From Paenibacillus sp. NAIST15-1 (lineage in GTDB: Bacteria; Bacillota; Bacilli; Paenibacillales; Paenibacillaceae): 64,000 nt of DNA. Below, in pieces: positions 16,544 to 25,951 of this stretch. The notes beneath the pieces were generated by a model. The model had not been told where the DNA came from, did not search any database, and worked only from the letters and a program-made list of their open reading frames with translations. Position numbers and translations under genes: made by a program. How positions within the stretch are numbered: position 1 is the stretch's first letter; each line of letters begins with the position of its first letter. The stretch is taken from NCBI RefSeq assembly GCF_001894745.1, contig NZ_BBYF01000003.1, positions 496,001-560,000 on the forward strand, in the 5' to 3' direction.

Positions 16544-17659
16544 CTACTTCAAATGTTCAGGGTTCAAGCATTCCAGCTCTGGAATAACAAAGCGGCCGTC
16601 TTTGCGAACAAGCACATCGTCAAAGTACATTTCGCCGCCGCCGTACTCTGGACGCTGGATCAGAACCAGATCCCAGTGGATGGAAGAGCGATTGCCGTTA
16701 TCAGCAGTATCATAGGCTTGCCCCGGTGTGAAGTGAATGCTGCCTGCAATCTTCTCATCGAACAGAATGTCCTTCATCGGGTGTAAAATATACGGATTGA
16801 CGCCAATTGCAAATTCACCGATGTGGCGAGCACCTTCATCCGAATCCAAGATTTCGTTCAAGCGATCCGTATCATTGCTTGTTGCCTCCACAATTTTACC
16901 GTTCTCAAAACGGAATTTCACGTTCTCGAATGTGAACCCGTTATAGATGGACGGTGTGTTGTAGGACAAAGTGCCATTCACCGAATCACGCACTGGAGCC
17001 GTGTACACTTCTCCGTCTGGAATGTTCCGTTGTCCGGAGCATTTGACAGAACCAATGTTCTTGATGGAGAAGCTGAGATCTGTTCCTGGCCCGACCAAGC
17101 GCACCTTGTCTGTACGATCCATCAAGTTTTTCAAGGAATCCATCGCAGCATCCATCTTGGAGTAGTCCAAGTTGCAAACATTGAAGTAGAAGTCCTCAAA
17201 TGCTTCTGTCGACGTGTTCGCCAGCTGAGCCATGGAGGCATTCGGATAGCGAAGCACAACCCATTTCGTACGTTTAACGCGTTCTTCCATATGTACTGGA
17301 TGGGAATAGATCGATTCGTACAACGCCATCTTATCTTTTGGCACATCGGCCAATTCGTTCGCATTCTCACCAGCACGGATTCCAATGTATCCCTGCATAT
17401 TCTGCATCCGAAGCAGATCATACTCTTTCCATGTCTCCATCTGCTCTTTCGTTGCATTCAAGAGAAGCGAACGCAGTACAGAACGATCCGTCAGCTGTAC
17501 AAATGGACGGCCGCCGCGCTTAGCAATCTCATCCACTATACACTTAACCAATTCACGCTCAGATCCAATCATCTCTACAAGGATATTTTCCCCTGGCTGT
17601 ACATCAACTGAGTATCCAACCAAGTTTTTCGCAAGCTGTTCTATTCTTGGGTCTTTCAT
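16544..17659 (-). CDS. M29-family aminopeptidase (AmpS/AmpT type)
   Basis: 371 aa, slightly shorter than the 400-410 common for the family. Thermophilic aminopeptidases of M29 are cytosolic dimetal exopeptidases with broad N-terminal specificity. Seen: N-terminal domain 'ENILVEMIGSERELVK', conserved 'PSGEVYTAP'-like motif here 'IPDGEVYTAPVRDSVNGT' (ligand Glu), 'IGEFAIGVNPYI' (ligand Glu), and 'SSIHWDLVLI' (ligand His/Asp near the C-terminus). The start ATG at 17659 has AGGAGG 9 nt upstream. It stands alone between an HPr-like gene and a lipoprotein gene. Confidence 0.93.
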   Translation of the reverse strand: MKDPRIEQLAKNLVGYSVDVQPGENILVEMIGSERELVKCIVDEIAKRGGRPFVQLTDRSVLRSLLLNATKEQMETWKEYDLLRMQNMQGYIGIRAGENANELADVPKDKMALYESIYSHPVHMEERVKRTKWVVLRYPNASMAQLANTSTEAFEDFYFNVCNLDYSKMDAAMDSLKNLMDRTDKVRLVGPGTDLSFSIKNIGSVKCSGQRNIPDGEVYTAPVRDSVNGTLSYNTPSIYNGFTFENVKFRFENGKIVEATSNDTDRLNEILDSDEGARHIGEFAIGVNPYILHPMKDILFDEKIAGSIHFTPGQAYDTADNGNRSSIHWDLVLIQRPEYGGGEMYFDDVLVRKDGRFVIPELECLNPEHLK

Positions 17660-17759
17660 CCTATGGTTCCTCCTCGATTAGTTAACATGAACTTACGATT
17701 ATCATTGTATCACGATGATCATGCAGAGTCAGCGTGTTCCTGCACGGTACAGCAGACTT

Positions 17760-18584
17760 CTACTCGTATATAAATTGTGACTGCATGTGAACCAATTCTT
17801 CTCTCGGTTCCCCTTGCTCCTTATAGGATGACGTTATCCAACCTTCGACATAGGCAGGGAGTGAATCTCGCTTATTCACCCACACGACATACTTCGCCTG
17901 CACCGCTGCATCCTCCAGTCTTGCATGGAGCTCCTTGCGGCCTTGGGCAGCAAGAACTGCTAACTCCTTCTGAAGCTTCTGCTCATCAGCCTGCGACATG
18001 CTGCCCTTCATTTGCTGCAGCTGCACGTTCGGTGTAATCAGCCGTTCGTAATCTTCAACCAATTGTTTGGTATACAGGCGCTTTGCCTGATCTGCACCGA
18101 TTACGATTTGCAATGGAATCAGGTCTGCCCGCTGCTTCGCATCGATGCTCATTACACGCATTTGGTTGGGCAACCCAGCATGCGTCTGAACAACTGGATC
18201 AGAATCCGTCAGCAGCTTTACCCGCTTCGCCCCATCAAGTCGAAGCTCCTCCAATTGTCGCAGAGGATTCCATCTGCTCTCGGTCGTTGTCTGCTCCGCT
18301 TGAGGACTGATTCGCATATGGGTGCCCTTATGCTGTTGAATCTCCCCCTCGTATCGCAGCTGCTTGGCTAGCAGTTTATCTTTGCCTGTTCGGATTTCGG
18401 CCATGCCCTGAAAGCGAAACTGATCCTTGCCTACCATTCCATTGAGCGCTCTATCGAGCAATGCATCAGGAGGAGTATGGTCAGCAATCGAACATCCATG
18501 AGCAATAAGCGCAACAATCAGCAAAGTTGCCATCCATATGACACGGCGCCGCTTCTCCCGTAATGTTGATCGTGCTATGGTCAT
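17760..18584 (-). CDS. Putative lipoprotein of unknown function
   Basis: 274 aa from the ATG at 18584 (GGAGGTGA 4 nt upstream). A basic N-terminus ('TLREKRRR') leads into a hydrophobic stretch 'VIWMATLLIVALIAHGC', ending in a cysteine that would be lipidated; the lipobox (A-H-G-C) is imperfect. The mature part is hydrophilic, with a beta-rich segment 'DQFRFQGMAEIRTGKDKLL' and a helical C-terminal half with 'EEQKLQ'-like repeats. It has some likeness to sporulation or envelope lipoproteins that bind lipid, but I do not recognise the family. Downstream of the diguanylate cyclase on the same strand, 110 nt apart. Confidence 0.7.
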   Translation of the reverse strand: MTIARSTLREKRRRVIWMATLLIVALIAHGCSIADHTPPDALLDRALNGMVGKDQFRFQGMAEIRTGKDKLLAKQLRYEGEIQQHKGTHMRISPQAEQTTTESRWNPLRQLEELRLDGAKRVKLLTDSDPVVQTHAGLPNQMRVMSIDAKQRADLIPLQIVIGADQAKRLYTKQLVEDYERLITPNVQLQQMKGSMSQADEQKLQKELAVLAAQGRKELHARLEDAAVQAKYVVWVNKRDSLPAYVEGWITSSYKEQGEPREELVHMQSQFIYE

Positions 18585-18694
18585 TAAGTCACCTCCACTG
18601 TAAATGAACAAAAAAAAGAGGTCGGAATTTGCATTCCTGCCTCTTTTAGCGTGTCACGTCTGTTTTGGAATTATGCGGCGCATCAAAATGATGC

Positions 18695-20659
18695 TTACTG
18701 CTCCTTCTTGCTCATTTGAATCTGATTGCGGCCGCCATGCTTCGCTTCATATAAAGCGACATCCGCACGGTAGAACAGGGATTCAACACTGATCTTCTCA
18801 TCCTGCCAGTTCCAGTCCGCGATGCCGCATGAGACTGTTACCCGCGGGTCTGTCTCGTTCGCAACCCGGGCTCGTATGCGTTCAGCCACCCGTAGTGTTT
18901 GGGGCAGGGTCAACTGCGGCAAATAAATTGCAAGCTCTTCACCGCCCCAACGAGCTGCAATATCAGTCTCCCGAATTGAAGTACGAATAATCCGGCTGAC
19001 TTGGTTCAAGATTTTATCGCCAATTTGATGGCCATACGAGTCGTTAATCTGTTTAAAGTAATCGATATCCGCTACAATCAATGAACCGCAAAAGTCGTTT
19101 TTTTGCAACCGATCAATCTGCTTATCCAAATAATGCCGAGCATAGAGACCAGTCAGCTGATCTTTGTTGGCAAGATGCTTTACCCTAGCATGCAAGGTGG
19201 CGTTGGCAATCGCAAGGCCGATATGAGTGGCAAGCATTTGCAACAGTTTCAAATTCTCATACGTAAAGAACTGCGGCCGCTTGTCTGCCAGCACGACAAT
19301 TCCAACCAGCTCACCTCCGCCAAATAACGGTGCAGCAATCACAGAGCGCAGTCCAAGCTTTTCAAAGAAGTGCATGGATGTAGGGCTCTGTTCCTTGCTG
19401 TCTGAGACAATAATTGGCTCGCGCAATGAGATCATGTAGCCGAACAATCCTTCATCCGCTGGCATATGAGCACCATCAAATTCTTCGAGGTTGCAGGATA
19501 CAACCTCAAAGCGGTTCTTCTCAGCATTGAGCTGCAGCAGTACACAGAACTCAGCCCCGAATACTCGGAGCAATTCGTGCGTCGCATCCCGGAATACGTC
19601 CCGCAACCTCAAGCTCTGATTAATTCGTTTCGTCAAGTCATTAATGAAGCGAAGCTCTTGAATGACCTCATTGGCCTGTTCATGAAGGCGCGCATTTTCA
19701 AATGCCGTACCTGCTGTCTCGACCACGAGTTGAATGAGCTGTACGTCAGAAGGATCTGGTTCCTCGTATGGGAAGCAGACTTTCAGTACGCCGTACGAGC
19801 CCTGCTTGCCGCAAAGCGCAAAAGCAACTTCGGTGTGACCCTCTTGCGTCCGGCCGTAGCACAGCTCTCCCTTCATAAATGCCTGCATGACAATCGGATC
19901 GCCCCAAGACTTGAACACGAGTGTCTTCACCTTCGGGTTCACACTATGGTGATCCTGTGATAGATACACTTCAATGCTCGATTCCGGCACAAGCCGCTCT
20001 ACACTTTCCATTATTTGCGTCAGCACCGCATCAACATCAATTCGATCATGCATGTGACGCACCACATTATATAGAACATCTCTGCGTTTGTATTCTCGTT
20101 CAACAATGCGCTGAGTGTACATAAGTTCCTTAATAAATGTATATTCGAATGCAAGGTAGAACTGCGAGCGAAGCGCGTGTGTCCACGCCTCCAGCGCTGT
20201 CATGGCTCCACTCGACATAGCTGCCGACAGCTTGTAAGCAACGGCTGCGAATACATTTTGCCCCTCGCGTGTCTGCAGCGGGCAGATAACCAACTGTCCA
20301 TTGTCTATAGCTGCTGTTGTCTTGGTTCGTTCTTGCAAGCATTCATTCAACGCTATACTTATCCTGCTATCCGCATGCAGTGACTCATCCCCTGCCAACC
20401 ATCCTCCAGCATAATCGTAAATCGCACTGCTTCCAATTATAGAAATGGCTTCATACGGCATATCCTTCAGCCATGCGCGATATGCGGATTGCAATTGCGA
20501 GGCAATATAAGGGAAATCATGCGTCGTCACGTCACGCTGAAGCAGCCATCCTTCTAATGCCAATTCTTCGTCGACAGGAGCAGGATCTTGGCAATCCTCT
20601 GTCTCTGTCTTTATGGGTTCAAATTCAGTTGTGTATTGTGGAAGTTGACGTTCCGTCAT
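18695..20659 (-). CDS. GAF-domain diguanylate cyclase
   Basis: 654 aa from the ATG at 20659 (AAGGAGA 7 nt upstream). An N-terminal region with one weak sensor domain (about 1-190) precedes a GAF-like domain (about 200-330), a second GAF domain (about 340-490, 'VSDSKEQSPTSMHFFEKLGL', 'GELVGIVVLADKRP') and a C-terminal GGDEF domain (500-650). The active site is 'GGEEL', a functional variant, and the inhibitory I-site 'RETD' sits exactly five residues before it, so product feedback is expected. It makes cyclic di-GMP from two GTP. No membrane segment: a soluble enzyme sensing an unknown ligand. Monocistronic or with the lipoprotein downstream. Confidence 0.92.
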   Translation of the reverse strand: MTERQLPQYTTEFEPIKTETEDCQDPAPVDEELALEGWLLQRDVTTHDFPYIASQLQSAYRAWLKDMPYEAISIIGSSAIYDYAGGWLAGDESLHADSRISIALNECLQERTKTTAAIDNGQLVICPLQTREGQNVFAAVAYKLSAAMSSGAMTALEAWTHALRSQFYLAFEYTFIKELMYTQRIVEREYKRRDVLYNVVRHMHDRIDVDAVLTQIMESVERLVPESSIEVYLSQDHHSVNPKVKTLVFKSWGDPIVMQAFMKGELCYGRTQEGHTEVAFALCGKQGSYGVLKVCFPYEEPDPSDVQLIQLVVETAGTAFENARLHEQANEVIQELRFINDLTKRINQSLRLRDVFRDATHELLRVFGAEFCVLLQLNAEKNRFEVVSCNLEEFDGAHMPADEGLFGYMISLREPIIVSDSKEQSPTSMHFFEKLGLRSVIAAPLFGGGELVGIVVLADKRPQFFTYENLKLLQMLATHIGLAIANATLHARVKHLANKDQLTGLYARHYLDKQIDRLQKNDFCGSLIVADIDYFKQINDSYGHQIGDKILNQVSRIIRTSIRETDIAARWGGEELAIYLPQLTLPQTLRVAERIRARVANETDPRVTVSCGIADWNWQDEKISVESLFYRADVALYEAKHGGRNQIQMSKKEQ

Positions 20660-20823
20660 CCTCTTCTCCTTCATTTTCGAAAGGTTGTTCAATTTCTATC
20701 ATACATGATTTTGCAATTAAAATGTACTATATCCCGAAAACCAATTCTATTTTTTTGGTCCATTTGAACCATGCCAAAAGATCTAACTAGAAATCAAATT
20801 CTAACTCAATTTGATTATATAGC

Positions 20824-20851
20824 TTGACAGGAGCGTACTCTATCTTATAAT
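20824..20851 (+). promoter_or_regulatory. Sigma-A promoter of rpsD
   Basis: TTGACA at 20824-20829 and TATAAT at 20846-20851 with a 16-bp spacer: a perfect match to both consensus hexamers. Transcription would start near 20858, giving a leader of about 170 nt before rpsD. Confidence 0.9.
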
Positions 20852-20880
20852 ATTATGTGATGTATATGGGCGAAACTGTT

Positions 20881-20985
20881 GTGTCACCCTCACGATAATC
20901 ATCACCGACTAGGCAGCGGCTGAAAACCTGAGTCGGAGCTGACCGAATTATCGGAAAGCATAGGATGATTTCGACGCAATGACAC
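20881..20985 (+). promoter_or_regulatory. Structured rpsD leader, candidate S4 autoregulatory RNA
   Basis: Nested complementary segments: GTGTCA (20881-20886) with TGACAC (20980-20985); AATCATC (20897-20903) with GATGATT (20964-20970); CCGACT (20905-20910) with AGTCGG (20931-20936); plus a small hairpin CCGA/TCGG at 20943-20954. Together they form a two-step basal stem holding two branches, about 45 nt before the ribosome binding site. In Bacillus, S4 represses its own mRNA through such a leader; assignment here is by position and structure only. Confidence 0.65.
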
Positions 20986-21030
20986 CCCACAATCTAACGA
21001 TAATTTTGATTGAGAAGGAGTCAATATAAC

Positions 21031-21630
21031 ATGGCACGTTACACAGGTCCTAAATTTAAATTGAGCCGTCGTCTTGGAATTTCCTTGAGCGGTACTGGTA
21101 AAGAATTGAAGCGCGCGTATCCTCCAGGACAACATGGTCCAGGACAACGCAAAAAATTGAGCGGCTACGGTGTTCAATTGCAAGAAAAACAAAAATTGCG
21201 CCACATGTACGGTTTGGGCGAGAAGCAATTCCGCACACTGTTCAACCGCGCATCCAAATTGCCAGGTATCGCTGGTGAGAACTTCATGTTCTTGCTCGAA
21301 AGCCGCTTGGACAACTTGGTATACCGTCTTGGCTTTTCCAACTCCCGTGCAGGTGCTCGCCAATTGGTAGCTCACGGTCACGTGACTGTAAACGGCAAGA
21401 AAGTAGACATCGCGTCTTACCTCGTATCTCCTGGTGATGTAATCGGCTTGCGCGAAAGAAGCCGTAACTTGAAAGTGATCAAGGAAGCTCTTGAAGGCCG
21501 TCATCACTTGGCAGGATACATGGAGTTCAACGAAGCTGCTATGGAAGGTAAATTCGTACGTTTGCCTGAGCGCGGCGAGTTGTCCCAAGACATCGATGAA
21601 AAGCAAATCGTCGAGTTCTACAGCCGATAA
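21031..21630 (+). CDS. rpsD: 30S ribosomal protein S4
   Basis: 199 aa, the standard length. S4 binds 16S rRNA early in 30S assembly and helps translational accuracy. Seen: '[20 protein letters not shown]', '[15 protein letters not shown]', and the S4 RNA-binding domain at about residues 92-155 ('[20 protein letters not shown]', '[20 protein letters not shown]'). The variant without the zinc-binding N-terminal cysteines is the common Bacillus form. The ATG at 21031 has AAGGAG 10 nt upstream. Single-gene unit with its own promoter, folded leader and terminator. Codon use is strongly biased, as in other highly expressed genes. Confidence 0.98.
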   Translation: MARYTGPKFKLSRRLGISLSGTGKELKRAYPPGQHGPGQRKKLSGYGVQLQEKQKLRHMYGLGEKQFRTLFNRASKLPGIAGENFMFLLESRLDNLVYRLGFSNSRAGARQLVAHGHVTVNGKKVDIASYLVSPGDVIGLRERSRNLKVIKEALEGRHHLAGYMEFNEAAMEGKFVRLPERGELSQDIDEKQIVEFYSR

Positions 21631-21660
21631 GATTCGCTCTATCGCATAGAAGCGACACCA

Positions 21661-21698
21661 CAATCGCCTTCCCTAGCGGGAGGCGATTTTTTTATTTT
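21661..21698 (+). terminator. Intrinsic terminator of rpsD
   Basis: Stem AATCGCCT-CCC/GGG-AGGCGATT (21662-21687, loop around CTAGC) followed by a long T-rich run. Starts 31 nt after the rpsD stop. Confidence 0.95.
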
Positions 21699-21757
21699 TC
21701 CTGCTATATTATCATCAGGAAATGCGATAACGGACGCTCTTTTTCCTCTCACTTTTA

Positions 21758-21766
21758 TGGTATAAT
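21758..21766 (+). promoter_or_regulatory. Extended -10 promoter of the PBP gene
   Basis: TGG directly before TATAAT (21761-21766) forms an extended -10 element. No good -35 lies 17 bp upstream, as is usual for this class. It is about 36 bp before the PBP start codon. Confidence 0.6.
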
Positions 21767-21801
21767 GGAAAGCGCTGCAATTACTAAGGAGGAAATAATG
21801 C

Positions 21802-24800
21802 ATGGTTGAGGAGAAAGTGACGGAAAGCGGCAAAAGACCAGCACGCAAGAGGTCGATTGGCCGTACGATATGGTCCGTTATGAAGTGGCTCATGCTGTTC
21901 GGCCTGCTATGCGGCTTATTTGCTGGTGGCGCTGGTCTCGGTTATGTAACGTCCTTAGTCAAGGACGAACCGGTTCGCCCACGAGAAATGATTCAGCAGA
22001 AGATTCAGGAGAATGCCATAACCGGATTCGCTTTTTTTAATGACGGCAATCCGATCGGACAGCTTCGAACCGAAGAGGATCGTCGTCCCGTCTCATTAAA
22101 AGATATCCCCCAATCCGTCATTGATGCCCTTGTTGCGATTGAAGACAATCGATTCTATGAGCATATGGGCGTTGATATTCGCGGACTGTCTCGGGCTGTT
22201 GTACAGAAAGTAATGAATCAATCTGTGCAGACAGGCGGCAGTACGCTTACTCAGCAATTGGCAAGACGTGTATTTTTGAATTTGGATCGTACCGACAGTC
22301 GTAAAGCGAAGGAAATACTGCTCTCCATGCGTATGGAGCGTGTATTGTCCAAAGATGAAATTATTGTTGCATACTTGAATAAGGTTCCTTTCGGCAACGG
22401 TTCAACAGGCTACAACTTATACGGAATTAAAGCAGCAGCAAAAGGTATTTTTAATATTGATAATCTGAGCAAGTTGAACATCGCCCAATCAGCGTATCTT
22501 GCAGGCCTTCCACAGCTTCCATCCGCTTACTCGGCCTTTACCGGTAAAGGTGAAGTCAATGAAAAAGGGATTGCACGCGCAATTGAACGGCAGAAGCTTG
22601 TTCTCAAGCGAATGCTTGAAGAAAATAAAATTACGATGCAGCAATATAATGAAGCGCTGGCGTTTGATATTCGCAAATCAATTGCCCAGCCTCGGGAGAA
22701 GGCATACGCTACATATCCATATCTGATGATGGAAACAGAACGTGCCGCAGCAGAAGTACTCGTACTTCAGCAGAATCCTGGACTTACGAAGGCAGACTTG
22801 CGCAAGCGCGAGAACAACGAAATGCTGCAGTCGGCACGCGAGCAGCTGCTTCGCGGCGGTTATCTCGTGTATACCACCATTGATAAGAAAATATATGATG
22901 CAATGAAGCGAGTCTCTGCTAATCCTGATAACTTCTCCCCTGACAGCAAGACGAAGGGTGTTGAACAGGTAGCATCGCTGATGGTCGACCATAGAACAGG
23001 TGCCATTCTTGGCATGATCGAAGGTCGCGACTTCAAGATCGAGCAGATGAACTTCGCCACGCAGATGCTGAAGCAGCCTGGCTCGACAATGAAGCCGCTC
23101 GCAGCTTACTTGCCGGCACTGGATCAAGGGTTAATTCAACCCGCATCCATATTGGACGATGCTCCAATTGTACTCAAGGATGGCTCCAAGGGTTACCATA
23201 TTCCAGGCAACGCCAACGGACGCTATCAAGGTCTTGTTACTGCTCGGAGCGCATTAAGTCAATCGCTCAACTTGCCGGCGCTCAAGATCTATATTGAGAA
23301 GCTCGGTGTGAAGAAGGCACTGGACTTCGTACAGAAGCTCGGCATCACGACCATTCAGCCTGAAGATTATTACGCGCAGACTGGCGTCATCGGCGGCTTG
23401 CGGTATGGAGTAACGGTTGAAGAAATTACGAACGCGTTCGGAGCAATTGCCAATCAGGGCGTATTCAACGATGCGTACTTAATTAGCAAGATTGTAGATT
23501 CCAATGGCAATATCGTGTATCAACACAAGGAAGATCCGCAAGCAGTTGTCTCGAAGCAAAGCGCATACCTGATGACTGATATGATGAAATCCGTCATTAC
23601 GGATTCCAGAGGTACCGGGCGCCGCGTGAGAGGCGAATTTGATCTCTACGGGAAAGTTGAGGTTGCGGCCAAGACCGGATCAACCCAGAACTATGCGGAT
23701 ACGTGGTTCATCGGCTCGACACCAGATGTCACGATGGGTGTATGGGTCGGTTACGACAAGCCGATTCATGTACTGAACCGCGACGCTCGTTCACGCTCAA
23801 CAGAGATCTGGTCGAAGGTGATGAATGAGGTGAACAAGGCCAAGCCTAATTTGCTCCACACGAAGGAGTTCACACGCCCTGACGGTATCGTGAGCATGAC
23901 TGTGTCTGGTTATAGCGGCAAGCTTCCGAATGAGTTAACGAGACTCGGCGGCAAATTCGTCACGGACATTTTTAACCGTAAATATGTGCCGAAAACCGAG
24001 GAAGACGCGCTTGTTCACATGAAGTACATCACCTATGACGGCGTCAACTATATTCCACAGGACAGCACTCCTGCCGATATGATCGGTGAGAAAGTAGTGC
24101 TGAAACGCGAGAAGCCGATTCAAGTGCTCGTGGAGGAATTGAAGAAAGCGCTGGGGCATCTCTCATCCAGCAGCAATCGACGCTCTTTTTCGGATTACTT
24201 GCCAGAAGATGCTAACAACGACGCGCCTGCGAAGGTCGATCCGCGCAAGGATGACGGCAAGGCACCTTCTGCACCACGGAGCGTTCGAATCGCTGCCTTG
24301 AAGAGCGATGCCGTTCGCATCACCTTCTCGCGCAATCCAGAATCCGATGTTGTAGGATACCGTCTGTATCGATCAATGGGCGGCGGCGCTTACCAACAAC
24401 AGAGCGGAACCGTTCTGACCGGAGAAGAGACGAGTTTCACTGGCTATGTATCAGGTAACAAGCAGTACAGCTTCTATGTAACAGCTGTCGACGTGGGCGG
24501 TCATGAATCGATCCCATCGGAGATTGTACAGTGGGGCTCTAATGGTTCAGGAGCTGGCACAGAGGTAACGCCTACGCCGGGTTCCAATGATCCAACAGAA
24601 TCAGGGAGCAGCAATTCAGGTAGAGAGGAGAGCAGTCATGAAGTCGACAACGGCAGCGAACAGGAACCGCAACGGGCTGCTGCTCAAGTACCTGATGCAC
24701 CAAATGGACTGAAGACGGCACTAACGGACATGGGCGTGCGTCTCTCTTGGAAGGCTGCGTCCAACAATCCAAGTGAATATTATATCTATTATAGTGCGAG

Positions 24801-24948
24801 CCAGAACGGCTCTTACGAACGCATCGGCTCGTCAACGTCAACGGACTTTGAGTTGATTACCTTGACACCAGGCGGATGGTATTACGTGACTGCTACAAAT
24901 AGTGCAGGAGAATCTACTTCCTCTCCTGCCGTCCAGGTCAATAACTGA
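21802..24948 (+). CDS. Class A penicillin-binding protein (PBP1A type) with C-terminal FN3-like domains
   Basis: 1048 aa, longer than the usual 800-900. Bifunctional membrane enzyme that polymerises lipid II and cross-links peptidoglycan. Layout: basic cytosolic tail (1-30), one membrane segment (about 31-55), GT51 glycosyltransferase (about 75-260; 'ALVAIEDNRFYEHMGVDIRG', 'TGGSTLTQQLAR'), transpeptidase (about 380-690) with 'STMK' (catalytic Ser), 'SLN' and 'KTGS' motifs, then a linker and two fibronectin-III-like domains (about 825-910 and 955-1048) split by an Asn/Ser/Gly/Glu-rich low-complexity stretch. The FN3 parts may bind wall polymers. ATG at 21802 with AAGGAGG upstream; terminator follows. 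Confidence 0.96.
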   Translation: MVEEKVTESGKRPARKRSIGRTIWSVMKWLMLFGLLCGLFAGGAGLGYVTSLVKDEPVRPREMIQQKIQENAITGFAFFNDGNPIGQLRTEEDRRPVSLKDIPQSVIDALVAIEDNRFYEHMGVDIRGLSRAVVQKVMNQSVQTGGSTLTQQLARRVFLNLDRTDSRKAKEILLSMRMERVLSKDEIIVAYLNKVPFGNGSTGYNLYGIKAAAKGIFNIDNLSKLNIAQSAYLAGLPQLPSAYSAFTGKGEVNEKGIARAIERQKLVLKRMLEENKITMQQYNEALAFDIRKSIAQPREKAYATYPYLMMETERAAAEVLVLQQNPGLTKADLRKRENNEMLQSAREQLLRGGYLVYTTIDKKIYDAMKRVSANPDNFSPDSKTKGVEQVASLMVDHRTGAILGMIEGRDFKIEQMNFATQMLKQPGSTMKPLAAYLPALDQGLIQPASILDDAPIVLKDGSKGYHIPGNANGRYQGLVTARSALSQSLNLPALKIYIEKLGVKKALDFVQKLGITTIQPEDYYAQTGVIGGLRYGVTVEEITNAFGAIANQGVFNDAYLISKIVDSNGNIVYQHKEDPQAVVSKQSAYLMTDMMKSVITDSRGTGRRVRGEFDLYGKVEVAAKTGSTQNYADTWFIGSTPDVTMGVWVGYDKPIHVLNRDARSRSTEIWSKVMNEVNKAKPNLLHTKEFTRPDGIVSMTVSGYSGKLPNELTRLGGKFVTDIFNRKYVPKTEEDALVHMKYITYDGVNYIPQDSTPADMIGEKVVLKREKPIQVLVEELKKALGHLSSSSNRRSFSDYLPEDANNDAPAKVDPRKDDGKAPSAPRSVRIAALKSDAVRITFSRNPESDVVGYRLYRSMGGGAYQQQSGTVLTGEETSFTGYVSGNKQYSFYVTAVDVGGHESIPSEIVQWGSNGSGAGTEVTPTPGSNDPTESGSSNSGREESSHEVDNGSEQEPQRAAAQVPDAPNGLKTALTDMGVRLSWKAASNNPSEYYIYYSASQNGSYERIGSSTSTDFELITLTPGGWYYVTATNSAGESTSSPAVQVNN

Positions 24949-24963
24949 GCAATTTATACAGAA

Positions 24964-25010
24964 GGGGGTGTCCCAAAAGTCTAAAAAGACTTGGGACGCC
25001 CCCCTTTTTT
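24964..25010 (+). terminator. Strong bidirectional terminator between PBP and antiterminator genes
   Basis: A long stem (24964-24982 with 24987-25004: GGGGGTGTCCCAAAAGTCT and its near complement, with one mismatch at a G-T/C position) and a run of six T. It separates convergent genes. Confidence 0.9.
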
Positions 25011-25052
25011 CATTCTGTATGTTCTTGTCATCGCTGCAAGCAAAATCACATT

Positions 25053-25892
25053 TCATATACTTACATTTTTCCGTTGAACAAGCCGTTCCAAATGCATTGT
25101 AAGAAATCCGATTTCTTCGGGTGGAACCGTCTTCTCCAGCCCTTCTGCAATCCAACCTGCTAATAACACAGCCTTCTCGTAGGCTTCTTCATATTCTTCA
25201 CGAATCTGAACGAGAAGCGGATTATTTAGTGTCTTCCCTGCCCGTACCCGATCTATGAGTCCCTTCAGATGTCCGATGAACAGGACTGTAGAAAGTGATT
25301 CGTCAAAGTCTATCCCAAAATTCTTTCCTTCCTCCAGTACCCTCGATATCATCTTCAATTCTGCAACTGACTTATTGCCCTTACCGCCCCTTCGTGCACC
25401 GTGGAAATGCATAGCCAAAAAGGCAACCTCATCTTGAGGCAAGTTCACTTTCAGCTGATCATTCAAATAGTCAATCGCTCGTTCTGCCACTCGGTATTCA
25501 TCTCGATACAAGTGCTGAATTTCGAACATAAACGGGTTGCTGATGACAAGCCCGCGCTTGCAGCGTTCAATCGCTAAATTAATATGATCAACGAGTGCAG
25601 AGTGAATCGTCTCCGAGAAATCCCCTTCTAAATGCCCCTGAGCGAAAGCGATGACCTCTTCGACCACACCAATAATCTTGAAATCAACCGCATGCAGAAT
25701 ATGCTCGTAATGCTCCAGCACATCCGTTGTGTGCAGCAAAAATTCCTGTTTAATATCAGCTGCATCTACCTCCATCCCAGGCTTTTTTTGAAAGCCTATC
25801 CCTTTGCCAAAGGCAATGGAGTTCTTCCCATTGGATAGTTTGGCCATTACCACATTATGCGACAGGACATGAACAATCTTTCGTTCAATCAT
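25053..25892 (-). CDS. BglG/LicT-family transcriptional antiterminator
   Basis: 279 aa, normal length. It has an RNA-binding CAT domain (1-55, 'VLSHNVVMAKLSNG', 'AFGKGIGFQKKPG') and two PTS regulation domains, PRD1 (about 65-170; His in 'VDHINLAIER' and 'EIQHLYRDEY') and PRD2 (about 171-279; 'FIGHLKGLIDRV', 'LTMHLERL'). Such proteins bind an RAT hairpin in nascent mRNA and stop an overlapping terminator from forming; PTS phosphorylation of the PRD histidines sets activity. It is the last gene of the ABC/PTS operon whose leader has an RAT-like element (30885-30916). It may belong to the GlcT or LicT branch. ATG at 25892 is preceded by GGAAGGGGAGAG. Confidence 0.93.
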   Translation of the reverse strand: MIERKIVHVLSHNVVMAKLSNGKNSIAFGKGIGFQKKPGMEVDAADIKQEFLLHTTDVLEHYEHILHAVDFKIIGVVEEVIAFAQGHLEGDFSETIHSALVDHINLAIERCKRGLVISNPFMFEIQHLYRDEYRVAERAIDYLNDQLKVNLPQDEVAFLAMHFHGARRGGKGNKSVAELKMISRVLEEGKNFGIDFDESLSTVLFIGHLKGLIDRVRAGKTLNNPLLVQIREEYEEAYEKAVLLAGWIAEGLEKTVPPEEIGFLTMHLERLVQRKNVSI

Positions 25893-25951
25893 CCGCTCTC
25901 CCCTTCCAAGAATCGAACTGCCCAGCTGATGGATAACTGAGAATGTGCCCG

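Noticed and set aside
16823-17611. 262-aa frame antisense to the M29 aminopeptidase
   Set aside because: It has no ribosome binding site and unusual composition; a shadow of the real gene.
20902-21663. 253-aa minus-strand frame over the rpsD gene
   Set aside because: Antisense shadow of a strongly codon-biased ribosomal protein gene.
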